Of a stretch of 18,468 nucleotides of DNA, positions 16,318-18,468 are shown piece by piece. The DNA lies in the NCBI GenBank assembly GCA_026770585.1, contig MU646906.1, positions 193,360 through 211,827 of the forward strand, read 5' to 3'. The notes beneath the pieces are model-generated. The model did no database searches, had not been told where the DNA came from, and saw only the letters and a program-made list of their open reading frames with translations. The position numbers and the translations under genes were made by a program. The first letter of the stretch is position 1, and each line of letters opens with the position of its first letter. The stretch is from Baffinella frigidus. Lineage: Eukaryota > Cryptophyceae > Cryptomonadales > Baffinellaceae.

Positions 16318-16320
<3 letters not shown>
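8505..16320 (+). CDS. PGL: 6-phosphogluconolactonase, plastid-targeted, six exons
   Basis: It hydrolyses 6-phosphogluconolactone to 6-phosphogluconate, the second step of the oxidative pentose phosphate pathway, here probably in the plastid stroma. My model joins 8505-8941, 9120-9183, 9569-9640, 10111-10215, 13189-13311 and 16192-16320: 309 codons plus TAA, with all GT-AG introns in a consistent frame. After a presequence of about 55 residues, the remaining 250 or so match the usual family length. Family landmarks appear in order: SLSIGSGTT (phosphate-binding loop), DFSKVHVFFGNER (family DER, here NER), VPGGEPEQAAETYEALL, DLVLLGSGADGHCASLYPG (catalytic His region), GVTLTLDAMQSARHVILSAGK, and the C-terminal LPAGMILAHEGTSVEWLL. 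Start: 8505 is the first in-frame ATG, with G at -3. The ATG at 8535 would leave a 19-residue signal peptide and is also possible. Introns 4 and 5 exceed 2.8 kb and hold duplicated exon pieces, so alternative or decayed exon choices are possible. Family call is firm; the exon 4-5 and 5-6 joins are less certain. Confidence 0.82.
8942..9119 (+). other. PGL intron 1, 178 nt
   Basis: Donor GTGCTTTACC, acceptor GGCCAG before GTGCTACG. The pentamer GTGCT follows both splice junctions, so the intron is flanked by a short direct repeat, as in introns 2 and 3. No terminal inverted repeat is seen. Confidence 0.75.
9120..9183 (+). CDS. PGL: PGL exon 2
   Basis: The 64 nt complete the split Lys codon and encode CYAGALEWVEACGVPLENVH and K. 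This matches the family segment in which a helix leads to the PxxNVH motif after the DER loop. It ends in phase 0 at CACAAG before GTACCC. Confidence 0.88.
9184..9568 (+). repeat. PGL intron 2, made largely of CCCTAAA telomere-like repeats
   Basis: This 385-nt intron has GTACCC and CAAG ends. About 9187-9430 is a degenerate CCCTAAA/CCCTGAA array, the complement of the G-rich blocks at the left of the window. The rest is C-rich with a CCGGGTAAA/TTTACCCGG inverted pair. A perfect 9-bp direct repeat, CAAGGTACC, lies at 9180-9188 and 9565-9573 across the two splice junctions. Removing the intron restores a single copy. This is what an insertion with target-site duplication at an AGGT-containing site would leave. 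Confidence 0.88.
9569..9640 (+). CDS. PGL: PGL exon 3
   Basis: Twenty-four codons, VPGGEPEQAAETYEALLRGL then TVPQ, match the family helix with the AAxxYE motif. Phase 0 at both ends. The exon ends CCGCAG before GTCCTAGCC. Confidence 0.88.
9641..9726 (+). repeat. GTCCTAGCC/AAGTTGACA unit, copy 1
   Basis: The unit runs from GTCCTAGCC through CCTCACTCGGGTTGATTGC and a short stem, AAGTTGAC/GTCAACTT, to GGCGGAAAAGA. It is repeated at 9782-9868 and in diverged form at 14264-14345. Copy 1 begins exactly at the intron 3 donor. Confidence 0.82.
9782..9868 (+). repeat. GTCCTAGCC/AAGTTGACA unit, copy 2
   Basis: Near-identical to 9641-9726, about 140 bp downstream, forming a tandem duplication inside intron 3. 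Confidence 0.85.
9915..9946 (+). pseudogene. Extra copy of the uninterrupted exon 3-exon 4 junction
   Basis: TGACGGTCTCGCAG is followed directly by GTCCTGGGCACGTGCGAG. It matches the last 14 nt of exon 3 fused to the first 18 nt of exon 4, with few differences and no intron. It looks like a duplicate of the site as it was before intron 3 arrived. Alternatively it is a short alternative exon. Confidence 0.75.
9965..10051 (+). repeat. 87-bp repeat, identical to 11818-11904
   Basis: It contains two AGAGGAGACCCAACCCAAAA units with TTTGACA/GTTGACA tails and ends in a piece of exon 4 (GCAGGTCCTCGGCACG). By my reading the second copy, in intron 4, is identical over all 87 bp, so the duplication is recent. 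Confidence 0.9.
10035..10060 (+). pseudogene. Second extra exon 4 start
   Basis: CGCAG then GTCCTCGGCACGTGCGAGCGC matches the acceptor and first codons of exon 4, and is followed by the AGAGGAGACCC repeat instead of exon 4. It carries an AG acceptor and could be a cryptic splice site. Confidence 0.7.
10111..10215 (+). CDS. PGL: PGL exon 4: catalytic motif
   Basis: Thirty-five codons starting VLGTCERTGLPALDLVLLG and ending CASLYPGSPQ. The centre, LGSGADGHCASLYPG, is the most conserved stretch of the family (LGxGxDGHxxSLxPG) and holds the proposed catalytic His. Phase 0 at both ends. The donor CGCAG before GTCGCC is 11 bp upstream of a family C element. Confidence 0.92.
10227..10381. mobile_element. 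Family C foldback element, complete, 155 bp
   Basis: Near full-length arms run from CTAGCTCTATCCCAGTTCAA through CGAAATTTCACAGGTG to a G-run centre and back to GGGACAGAGCTAG. It sits 11 bp inside intron 4. A right-half copy is at 4809-4901. Confidence 0.87.
10499..10573. repeat. Direct repeat, copy 1
   Basis: The sequence TTTTAAAAATGTGTACCACG to GTGTGTGAAAAAGGAACTT recurs at 10717-10790. Both copies contain GATAAGCCATCTAAAC. Confidence 0.87.
10717..10790. repeat. Direct repeat, copy 2
   Basis: Second copy of 10499-10573, with minor changes in the ACTCTTTGACCGCGAACG part. Confidence 0.87.
10839..10980. mobile_element. Foldback element, 142 bp, about 39-bp arms
   Basis: The left arm TACACTGCCAGGGCGGAG, then TTTTTGTATTAGTCAACTCA, is matched by the complement of TTGAATTGACTTTTACAAAA and TCTCCGGCCTGGCAGTGCA with few mismatches. 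The centre includes CTAAGTTGACAG. Confidence 0.82.
10999..11062. repeat. Direct repeat, copy 1
   Basis: TTCTTTTTCACCCCAAAG to GAACCCAGGGTGTTAACTTG recurs at 11135-11199. Confidence 0.82.
11135..11199. repeat. Direct repeat, copy 2
   Basis: Second copy of 10999-11062. It has CCAAAGTTGACGGATGTGTA where copy 1 has CCAAAGGTGTCGGATTTTTA. Confidence 0.82.
11281..11455. mobile_element. Foldback element, 175 bp, nearly full-length arms
   Basis: Arms of about 80 bp: TAAAGCGCTGTGCAGAGAAG, TTGGCCAC, GGAGAAATTGGAGCCATTT and ACTTTTGAGAAA fold onto the matching right arm ending CAGCGCTCTA. The loop is about 14 nt. CTAGCC occurs next to both ends. It directly abuts the next element. Confidence 0.88.
11457..11594. 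mobile_element. Family B-related foldback element, 138 bp
   Basis: Ends CCACACGGTGGGCTACGAA and TTCGTAGTCCACCGTGTGG are a 19-bp near-perfect inverted repeat resembling family B ends. Inside are AAAGTCAATTGCATCAAGG and AAGTTGACTTTTGAT. It begins 1 bp after the preceding element. Confidence 0.82.
11601..11616 (+). pseudogene. Short copy of the exon 4 end
   Basis: CGGAAGCCCGCAGGTC matches the last codons of exon 4 and the start of its donor, directly after the preceding element. It is short, so duplication rather than chance is likely but unproven. Confidence 0.45.
11646..11776. mobile_element. Foldback element, 131 bp
   Basis: Arms TCGGACCATACCAGAATCTG and the complement of CAGATTCTGTCTTGGTCCGA, with a centre holding CCTAARATAGC repeats. 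No target duplication is obvious. Confidence 0.8.
11818..11904 (+). repeat. 87-bp repeat, identical to 9965-10051
   Basis: A copy of intron 3 sequence, including a piece of exon 4 start (GCAGGTCCTCGGCACG), transferred 1.85 kb downstream into intron 4. Confidence 0.9.
12161..12211 (+). pseudogene. Exon 5-like piece A
   Basis: Reads VSQTPSGRLVSPADGRG, similar to the start of exon 5 (VVQSPSDRMVSPADGKG). The acceptor position reads CGG instead of CAG. The upstream 30 bp (TGATGACGTC, ATCACCGTAATGCGG) also match the sequence before exon 5, so the piece includes intron 3' end. Confidence 0.75.
12317..12336 (+). pseudogene. Copy of the exon 4 end
   Basis: CCTCTACCCCGGAAGCCCGC is identical to 20 bp of exon 4 encoding LYPGSP. 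It is followed at once by a family B element. Confidence 0.75.
12337..12493. mobile_element. Family B foldback element
   Basis: Left end AGCACACAGATGGCTCCG (diverged) and GGGATTTTCGGGCACTCAGT; right end CCCTTCGAAGTCCGCTGTGTGG-like. The interior TTACCTTATCCATAGGAACC matches other copies. It sits directly after an exon 4 fragment. Confidence 0.78.
12534..12602 (+). pseudogene. Exon 5-like piece B, with stop
   Basis: After a CGCAG acceptor-like site it reads VLQSPGDRMVSPANG, then TAG (12579-12581), then GGCGTGACCCTGACC. It is close to exon 5 but broken by the stop, and is then interrupted by the element at 12603. Confidence 0.75.
12603..12743. mobile_element. Foldback element, 141 bp
   Basis: Terminal inverted repeats TCCACTTAGCAGC and GCTGCTAAGTGGA. 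An inner hairpin CACCTTGAATGCAAGGTG lies at about 12630-12647. It interrupts exon 5-like piece B. Confidence 0.75.
12812..12957. mobile_element. AT-rich foldback element flanked by AGGTTAA
   Basis: The element (about 12820-12950) has long arms CTCCATACAAGTATTAATTA / TAATTAATATGTTTGTGGAG, continuing through TTGCTTTTGG and CAACGAAAATTACTA. The heptamer AGGTTAA lies on both sides (12812-12818, 12951-12957). Each copy contains AG before GTTAA, so the element brings GT at one end and AG at the other, an introner-like layout. Confidence 0.82.
12959..13030 (+). pseudogene. Exon 5-like piece C, open frame
   Basis: After GTTAAG it reads VVQSPSDRMVFPLGGKGG, then VTLTLYP. It is nearly identical to exon 5 at the start and still open, but diverges after TLTL and lacks the ARHVILSAGK part. 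Confidence 0.72.
13071..13191 (+). repeat. 23-bp exact direct repeat spanning the exon 5 acceptor
   Basis: AAACAATCAACGTGATGCAG plus GTG is identical at 13071-13093 and 13169-13191. The first copy leads into exon 5-like piece D (VWNSPAGRLVN); the second is the acceptor of exon 5. The 75 bp between match the inverted copy at 1645-1738. Confidence 0.88.
13189..13311 (+). CDS. PGL: PGL exon 5
   Basis: Forty-one codons: VVQSPSDRMVSPADGKGG, then VTLTLDAMQSARHVILSAGK and PAQ. This corresponds to the family block that follows the catalytic motif, with the T-L-T-L strand and the A+xV/I helix ending in GK. Phase 0 at both ends, which fits exons 4 and 6. It is the only full-length, uninterrupted copy among at least ten exon 5-like pieces, so I chose it as the functional exon. 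Confidence 0.75.
13312..13858 (+). repeat. Tandem array of exon 5 3' half plus MITE, period about 180 bp
   Basis: The CAG that ends each exon 5-like copy falls at 13311, 13490, 13670 and 13858. Each of the first three is followed by GTT(T/C)(A/G)ACCG, then GGTNTTNGTTTCTGGCCTAC, then a hairpin element with AAATTACTACAC...GTGTAGTAATTT arms. Copies F (13419-13490) and G (13599-13670) read LDAMQSARHVILSAGK intact; H (13789-13858) reads VALTLDVTQSERHVILSAGK. Each ends in a CAG/GT donor-like site. They lack the VVQSPSDRMV half and a clear acceptor. Confidence 0.85.
13891..14018. mobile_element. Foldback element, 128 bp
   Basis: Terminal inverted repeats CCAAACTGGACCAA and TTGGTCCAGTTCGG. The interior has imperfect pairs around GCGGGCTTTTGAGCCC. 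It lies between exon 5-like pieces H and I. Confidence 0.68.
14041..14111 (+). pseudogene. Exon 5-like piece I, frameshifted
   Basis: It matches the TLTLDAMQSARHVILSAGK coding stretch (ATGCAGTCTGCGCGGCATG then CCATCCTCTCTGCCGGGA), but one extra base near 14044 shifts the frame upstream. It ends CGCAG before GTTAG. Confidence 0.75.
14137..14236. repeat. Dispersed repeat, copy 2 of 2
   Basis: Diverged copy of 6821-6920, sharing GAGCCATTTCGTACTTTTAG. Confidence 0.75.
14264..14345 (+). repeat. GTCCTAGCC/AAGTTGACA unit, copy 3
   Basis: Diverged third copy of the unit at 9641 and 9782: GTCCTAGCTGTGCCTCAGTC, GGGTTGACGG, CAAGTTGACATCCTGTG, GTACACATCTGTCAACTTT. It is also preceded by an AAG. Confidence 0.75.
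14361..14508. mobile_element. Foldback element, 148 bp, flanked by AGTCT
   Basis: Arms TATCCCAGAAAACGAGTTCT, AAAACTC, TTTTCTTAAGTCA and their complements end in CTGAGATA. The pentamer AGTCT lies at 14356-14360 and 14510-14514. On the right it is part of exon 5-like sequence (AGTCTGCGCGGCACGGCATC), so the insertion appears to have hit an exon 5 copy. Confidence 0.8.
14510..14551 (+). pseudogene. Exon 5-like piece J
   Basis: AGTCTGCGCGGCACGGCATC then CTCTCCACCGGGAAGTCCTC matches the SARHVILSAGK coding part. The donor CAG is mutated to CAC. Truncated on the left by the preceding element. Confidence 0.72.
14706..14924. mobile_element. Family A element interrupted by a family D element
   Basis: The ends TACAAGGGTACCTCGCGCAT and GCGCGGGGTATCCCTGTA are family A, TA-flanked. 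Its centre is split by the family D copy at 14765-14868. With that removed, the interior reads like other A copies. Confidence 0.85.
14765..14868. mobile_element. Family D foldback element, nested, 104 bp
   Basis: Arms TATCCCTTAAGTGGCGAG and CTCGCCACTTAAGGGATA. Excision at TA gives CACATAGGCC, matching the GGCATAGGCC of uninterrupted family A copies, so the target is TA. Confidence 0.87.
14976..15096. mobile_element. Family A foldback element
   Basis: Ends TGCAGGAGTACCTCGCTCAT and ATGAGCGAGGTACCCCTGTA, 121 bp, with the usual CCTAGG-rich centre. The left TA is mutated to TG. Confidence 0.87.
15164..15219. repeat. Two copies of a 26-bp unit
   Basis: GATACAACCCCGTGTAGGAT plus GACCGG occurs at 15164-15189 and 15194-15219, period 30 bp, with no mismatch. 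Confidence 0.9.
15368..15471. mobile_element. Family D foldback element, 104 bp
   Basis: Arms TATCCCTTAAGTGGCCAACG and CACTTAAGGGATA, flanked by TA. An inner stem GGGCGA/TCGCCC and a CCCTACGGTAGGG palindrome lie inside. Confidence 0.87.
15555..15784. mobile_element. Foldback element split by a family A insertion
   Basis: The outer ends are GGTTACTCGCGAACCAGG and CTCGCGAGTAACC. The body ACGCACCGCCCCTAGGG pairs with CCCTAGGGCGGTGCGT. The right arm is interrupted by the family A copy at 15648-15771; closing the gap at TA restores the match to the left arm. About 26 bp (ACGGCCCGAGGCGGGCTCGT...) just upstream, at 15499, also occur at 12234. Confidence 0.78.
15648..15771. mobile_element. Family A foldback element, nested
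   Basis: Ends TACAGGGGTACCTCGCTCGT and GTGCGAGGTACCCCTGTA, 124 bp, inserted at TA in the right arm of the element at 15555-15784. Confidence 0.9.
15848..15877 (+). pseudogene. Copy of the exon 6 start
   Basis: CTCGTGCAG then ASTVATALGA matches the acceptor and first ten codons of exon 6 (ASMVATALGA), followed by a family B remnant. The whole 15655-15877 segment is paralogous to 16000-16221, so this is a tandem duplication of about 345 bp. Confidence 0.8.
15880..15984. mobile_element. Family B element, right part
   Basis: It begins within the family (ACCGTAGGAACCCCCCCTAT) and ends CTTCGAAGTCCGCTGTGTGG. The left end is missing where it meets the exon 6 fragment. Confidence 0.75.
15991..16113. 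mobile_element. Family A foldback element
   Basis: Ends TACAGGGGTACCTCGCTCAT and ATGAGCGAGGTACCCCTGTA, 123 bp. The flank CTCGCGAGT is shared with the copy at 15648, as expected from the local tandem duplication. Confidence 0.9.
16192..16320 (+). CDS. PGL: PGL exon 6: C-terminus
   Basis: Forty-two codons plus TAA: ASMVATALGAPGHGLPAG, then MILAHEGTSVEWLLSTASAA and ELPR. LPA followed by M-I and an acidic W-L-L helix is the standard C-terminus of the family (LPAxxV...WxLD.aA). The acceptor CTCGTGCAG follows a pyrimidine-rich run. The stop is followed at once by a GA microsatellite. Confidence 0.85.

Positions 16321-16348
<28 letters not shown>
16321..16348 (+). repeat. (GA)14 microsatellite after the PGL stop
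   Basis: Fourteen perfect GA units begin at the base after TAA, in what would be the 3' UTR. Confidence 0.97.
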
Positions 16349-16351
<3 letters not shown>

Positions 16352-16455
16352 TTGTCAATGCCAACACGGCCGTTGTGTTGGAGTACATGTAATCAAGGCC
16401 GAGAGACATATTTATTGAATTCTAGCACGACGTCTGGATTCCGATGTTTCTGCAA

Positions 16456-16576
16456 TACAGGGGTACCTCGCTCATAAGAAACCGCCACTCCCCTAGGACC
16501 ACCGTAGGGCCCTAGGCATAGGCCTACTGTAGGTTCCTAGGGGGGGGCGGTTTCTTGTGAGCGAGGTACCCCTGTA
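16456..16576. mobile_element. Family A foldback element
   Basis: Ends TACAGGGGTACCTCGCTCAT and GTGAGCGAGGTACCCCTGTA, 121 bp, TA-flanked. It lies between the two copies of the PGL C-terminal exon. Confidence 0.9.
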
Positions 16577-16654
16577 GAGCACCCCGAATAGTGGATCTAA
16601 TGGCCTGGCACAGGCTTCCTTCAGTGTTCAGGGTTTAGGGGTTTAGGGTGTGCG

Positions 16655-16726
16655 GGTATGGTCCTGGCGCACGAGGGCACGCCTGTTGAATGGCTGCTAA
16701 GCACGGCGAGCGCTGCCGAGCTGCGC
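16655..16726 (+). pseudogene. Second copy of the PGL C-terminal coding part
   Basis: Reads GMVLAHEGTPVEWLLSTASA then AELR. Compared with exon 6, most differences are third-position and silent; only I to V and S to P change within the aligned codons, before the ends differ (LPR versus LR). The frame runs into the family A end and stops inside it. The upstream 30 bp are TTTAGGG-like and offer a TTTAG acceptor. It may be an alternative last exon or the remnant of a tandem gene copy. Confidence 0.75.
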
Positions 16727-16728
16727 GT

Positions 16729-16785
16729 TACAGGGGTACCTCGCTCATGAGAAACGGTCACCCCCCTTGGATCACCCTAGGGCCC
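16729..16785. mobile_element. Family A element, left half
   Basis: TACAGGGGTACCTCGCTCAT with the centre reaching GGGCCC, cut off where another family A left end begins at 16786. Confidence 0.8.
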
Positions 16786-16998
16786 TACAGGGGTACCTCG
16801 CTCATAAGAAAACGGGATTCTGAAAACGGGTGGCTTTTCTTAATTTTTTAAGAAACTTTCCGAAAAACGGGTGGGTTTTTCTTTAAAAAAATAAGAAACT
16901 TCCCAAAAAACGCCTTTTTCTTAAAACGCCTTTTTCTTAAATTTAAGAAACGCAGCGGGAAAGATTGGTGGCACGTTGTTATCTACTACATGTACATG
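16786..16998. repeat. Family A left end followed by AAGAAACTT/AAACGGGTGG repeats
   Basis: A family A terminus (TACAGGGGTACCTCGCTCAT then AAGAAAACGGG) runs into several imperfect units of TTTCTTAAAAAATAAGAAAC, CCGAAAAACGGGTGG and AACGCCTTTTTCTT. The same units return at 17610-17720 and 18290-18468. AT-rich, palindromic, no coding. Confidence 0.7.
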
Positions 16999-17021
16999 TA
17001 CAGGGGTACCTCGCTCATAAG
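16999..17021. mobile_element. Solo family A terminus
   Basis: TACAGGGGTACCTCGCTCAT plus AAG, without a partner arm nearby. It is preceded by the short palindrome TACATGTACATGTA. Confidence 0.75.
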
Positions 17022-17718
17022 GTGGAACGAGAGCTAATCTGGTTTTAGCTACAGTGTCTAGTGAATCGACGTATCTGCCGAACCTCTATTCCGATTAGTG
17101 CCCTGCGCTCCTACAGATGCGCGCTTGAACTCTTTCCCAACCGCCACAGTCAAAAGAGCAGCAAAACATGCCCAAAACTAGTTTAGTCAACTTTCTACGA
17201 ACAAGAGCAGTTGAGCACGTTCCCGCGATCTGACAGCACGGGTTCTTCGAATTGATCCGAAGAGAAGGTCCCGACAAATTCAGCGCATTTCTCGAAACCA
17301 AAATCGACTCACGGGTTCACAGGATAAAACCCAGCGCGCCTTCGCACATGAGAGAGGAGGGGTGGAGCCTGAGATGCGGTACCACCAGGTTATGAGGCCC
17401 AATGAGGGGGGGCGGCGGCGGGAGAAAGGAGAGACAGAGAGAGGAAGTACTGCACACTGTAGGTACCCGGGACGGGTCGGTTGCGAGGAAAATTATCCGG
17501 GGGGGTAAGCGATGTGGGGCCAATTTTTTTTCTTAGCACACACAGAATCCGGTGGGTCGCTGTTTTTTTATTCATTGGAGAACCCGAGAATCCGGTCGGG
17601 CCTACGTTTCCGGTCGGTCCTACGTTTTCTTAAACACGGAGGGAGAATCCGGTCGGTGCCTTTTTCTTAAATTAAGAACACTCAGGGGTCAACTCTGGTG
17701 CGTGTTTCTTAAATTTAT
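17022..17718. other. No gene recognised
   Basis: Unique-looking DNA with open frames of at most about 68 codons on the minus strand, overlapping in different frames and without a known motif. GGTAAGCGATGTGGGGCCAA near 17504 recurs as GGTAAGCGATCTGGGGCCGA near 18263. From about 17610 the AAACG/TTTTTCTTAAATTAAGAA repeats begin. Confidence 0.5.
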
Positions 17719-18143
17719 TATCCCTTAAGTGACCAACGGGTGATTTATCACCCATCATTTGCCCCCTGTAGGAGGGGCAAATGGTGCATGTTCCTGGCTT
17801 GCAAGTGAACTTCGCGTACTCCGATCGCTGTCAATTTTTTGCCTTCCCGAGCACTCGTGGCCCGGCTGCTGTGACTATTCGGGCTCCATGGTGCCGAACG
17901 CTACTTTCTTTTCCAATGTACCAAAATGTACCAACATGCGCAGTGCAGCAAGACAATTCTAGGAGTACTTGCCGACGGAGGATCAATGTGAGACTTTGTA
18001 AGCATCTGCTAGGAGGCACTAGGAGGTGATTGCCGCTCTCATATGCCTACTTTAGCCTGCGTTAGGCCCCTCTAGAGCGCGAAAAAGTCTTGTGCGAGGG
18101 GCGGGTGATTAATCACCCGTGTTGGCTGGTCACTTAATGGATA
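17719..18143. mobile_element. Large family D element, 425 bp
   Basis: Ends TATCCCTTAAGTGACCAACG and GGTCACTTAATGGATA are family D, flanked by TA, and both include the GGGTGATTTATCACCC stem seen next to the arms. Unlike the 104-bp copies, about 340 bp of other sequence lies inside, including a CATTTGCCCC/GGGGCAAATG hairpin (about 17757-17784). The interior has only short open frames, so it is non-autonomous as seen. Confidence 0.75.
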
Positions 18144-18468
18144 CAGGAAGTAGTCCTGTAGGTGAAAAATTGAAAGTTGCACCACTCGGGAACCCGTTTT
18201 TCTCGGGAAATTTTGGCATGTTTTTCGGCCCGAAAACTCGCCAGCTCCATTCTCCGGGGGGGGTAAGCGATCTGGGGCCGATTTTTTTTGGATCTAAGAA
18301 ACTTGCCGAAACACGGGTTTTCTTAAATTGTCAAGAAATTTCCAAAAAAAAAGTGTTTTTGTCTTATTTTTTGAGAAACTTCCCGAAAAACGGGTGGGGT
18401 TTTCTTAAAAAAATAAGAAACTTTCTCCCTGAAAAACGCCTTTTTCTTATCAGGACCGTTTCTTATGA
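18144..18468. repeat. AT-rich inverted-repeat DNA ending in a family A right arm
   Basis: Repeats of AAGAAACTTCCCGAAAAACG, GGGTGG and TTTTCTTAAAAAAATAAG match those at 16800-16970. The last 15 bases (GACCGTTTCTTATGA) look like the inner part of a family A right arm cut by the window edge. Confidence 0.65.

Noticed and set aside
15648-16576. A CRISPR array (several near-identical repeats)
   Set aside because: The repeats are about 120-bp palindromic elements at irregular spacing, TA-flanked, with no short unique spacers and no cas genes, in a eukaryotic gene.
17719-18143. An autonomous transposon
   Set aside because: The interior between the family D ends has only short frames with no DDE-type or other transposase motif.

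Overview
This window looks like nuclear DNA from an alga with a complex (secondary, red-type) plastid. The one secure gene is 6-phosphogluconolactonase (PGL) on the + strand, about 8505-16320. Its product starts with a hydrophobic signal peptide ending in CSA, followed directly by FVPSP. That is the ASAFAP-like cleavage site of plastid proteins in diatoms, pelagophytes, cryptophytes, haptophytes and some dinoflagellates. The gene is cut into six exons by spliceosomal-type introns, and degenerate TTTAGGG/CCCTAAA heptamers lie all through the window. I cannot name the species. No tRNA, rRNA, CRISPR array or bacterial operon is visible.

Layout. 1-2490: G-rich, telomere-like degenerate repeats with small palindromes and tandem repeats. 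2491-4900: scattered foldback elements, dispersed duplications and another telomere-like block with a TTTCGGG variant. 4900-6120: repeated pieces of an unrecognised minus-strand coding sequence, broken by hairpin elements. 6180-7800: a perfect 52-bp palindrome, a C-rich telomere-like stretch and a 0.2-kb inverted duplication. 7800-8504: upstream region of PGL, with a weak minus-strand exon candidate. 8505-16320: PGL, with three short introns (178, 385 and 470 nt) and two of nearly 3 kb. 16321-18468: a GA microsatellite, a second copy of the last exon, more elements and AT-rich inverted-repeat DNA.

The long introns are packed with non-autonomous foldback (MITE-like) elements of at least four families. 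I call them A (ends CAGGGGTACCTCGCTC, about 122 bp, flanked by TA), B (ends CCACACAGCGGGCT, about 160 bp), C (ends CTAGCTCT, 155 bp) and D (ends TCCCTTAAGTGGC, 104-425 bp, flanked by TA). Nested insertions allow the empty sites of A and D to be inferred, which supports TA target duplication. Between the elements lie at least a dozen partial copies of PGL exons 3-6.

The most interesting theme is how this gene is being cut up. Introns 1-3 are bounded by short direct repeats (GTGCT, CAAGGTACC, CAGGTCCT), so one repeat copy supplies the donor and the other follows the acceptor. This is the signature expected of introner-type intron birth from target-site duplication. Intron 2 is made largely of CCCTAAA-type telomeric repeats. 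Exon 5 and exon 6 fragments are duplicated with many synonymous differences, which suggests that some copies evolved as coding sequence.
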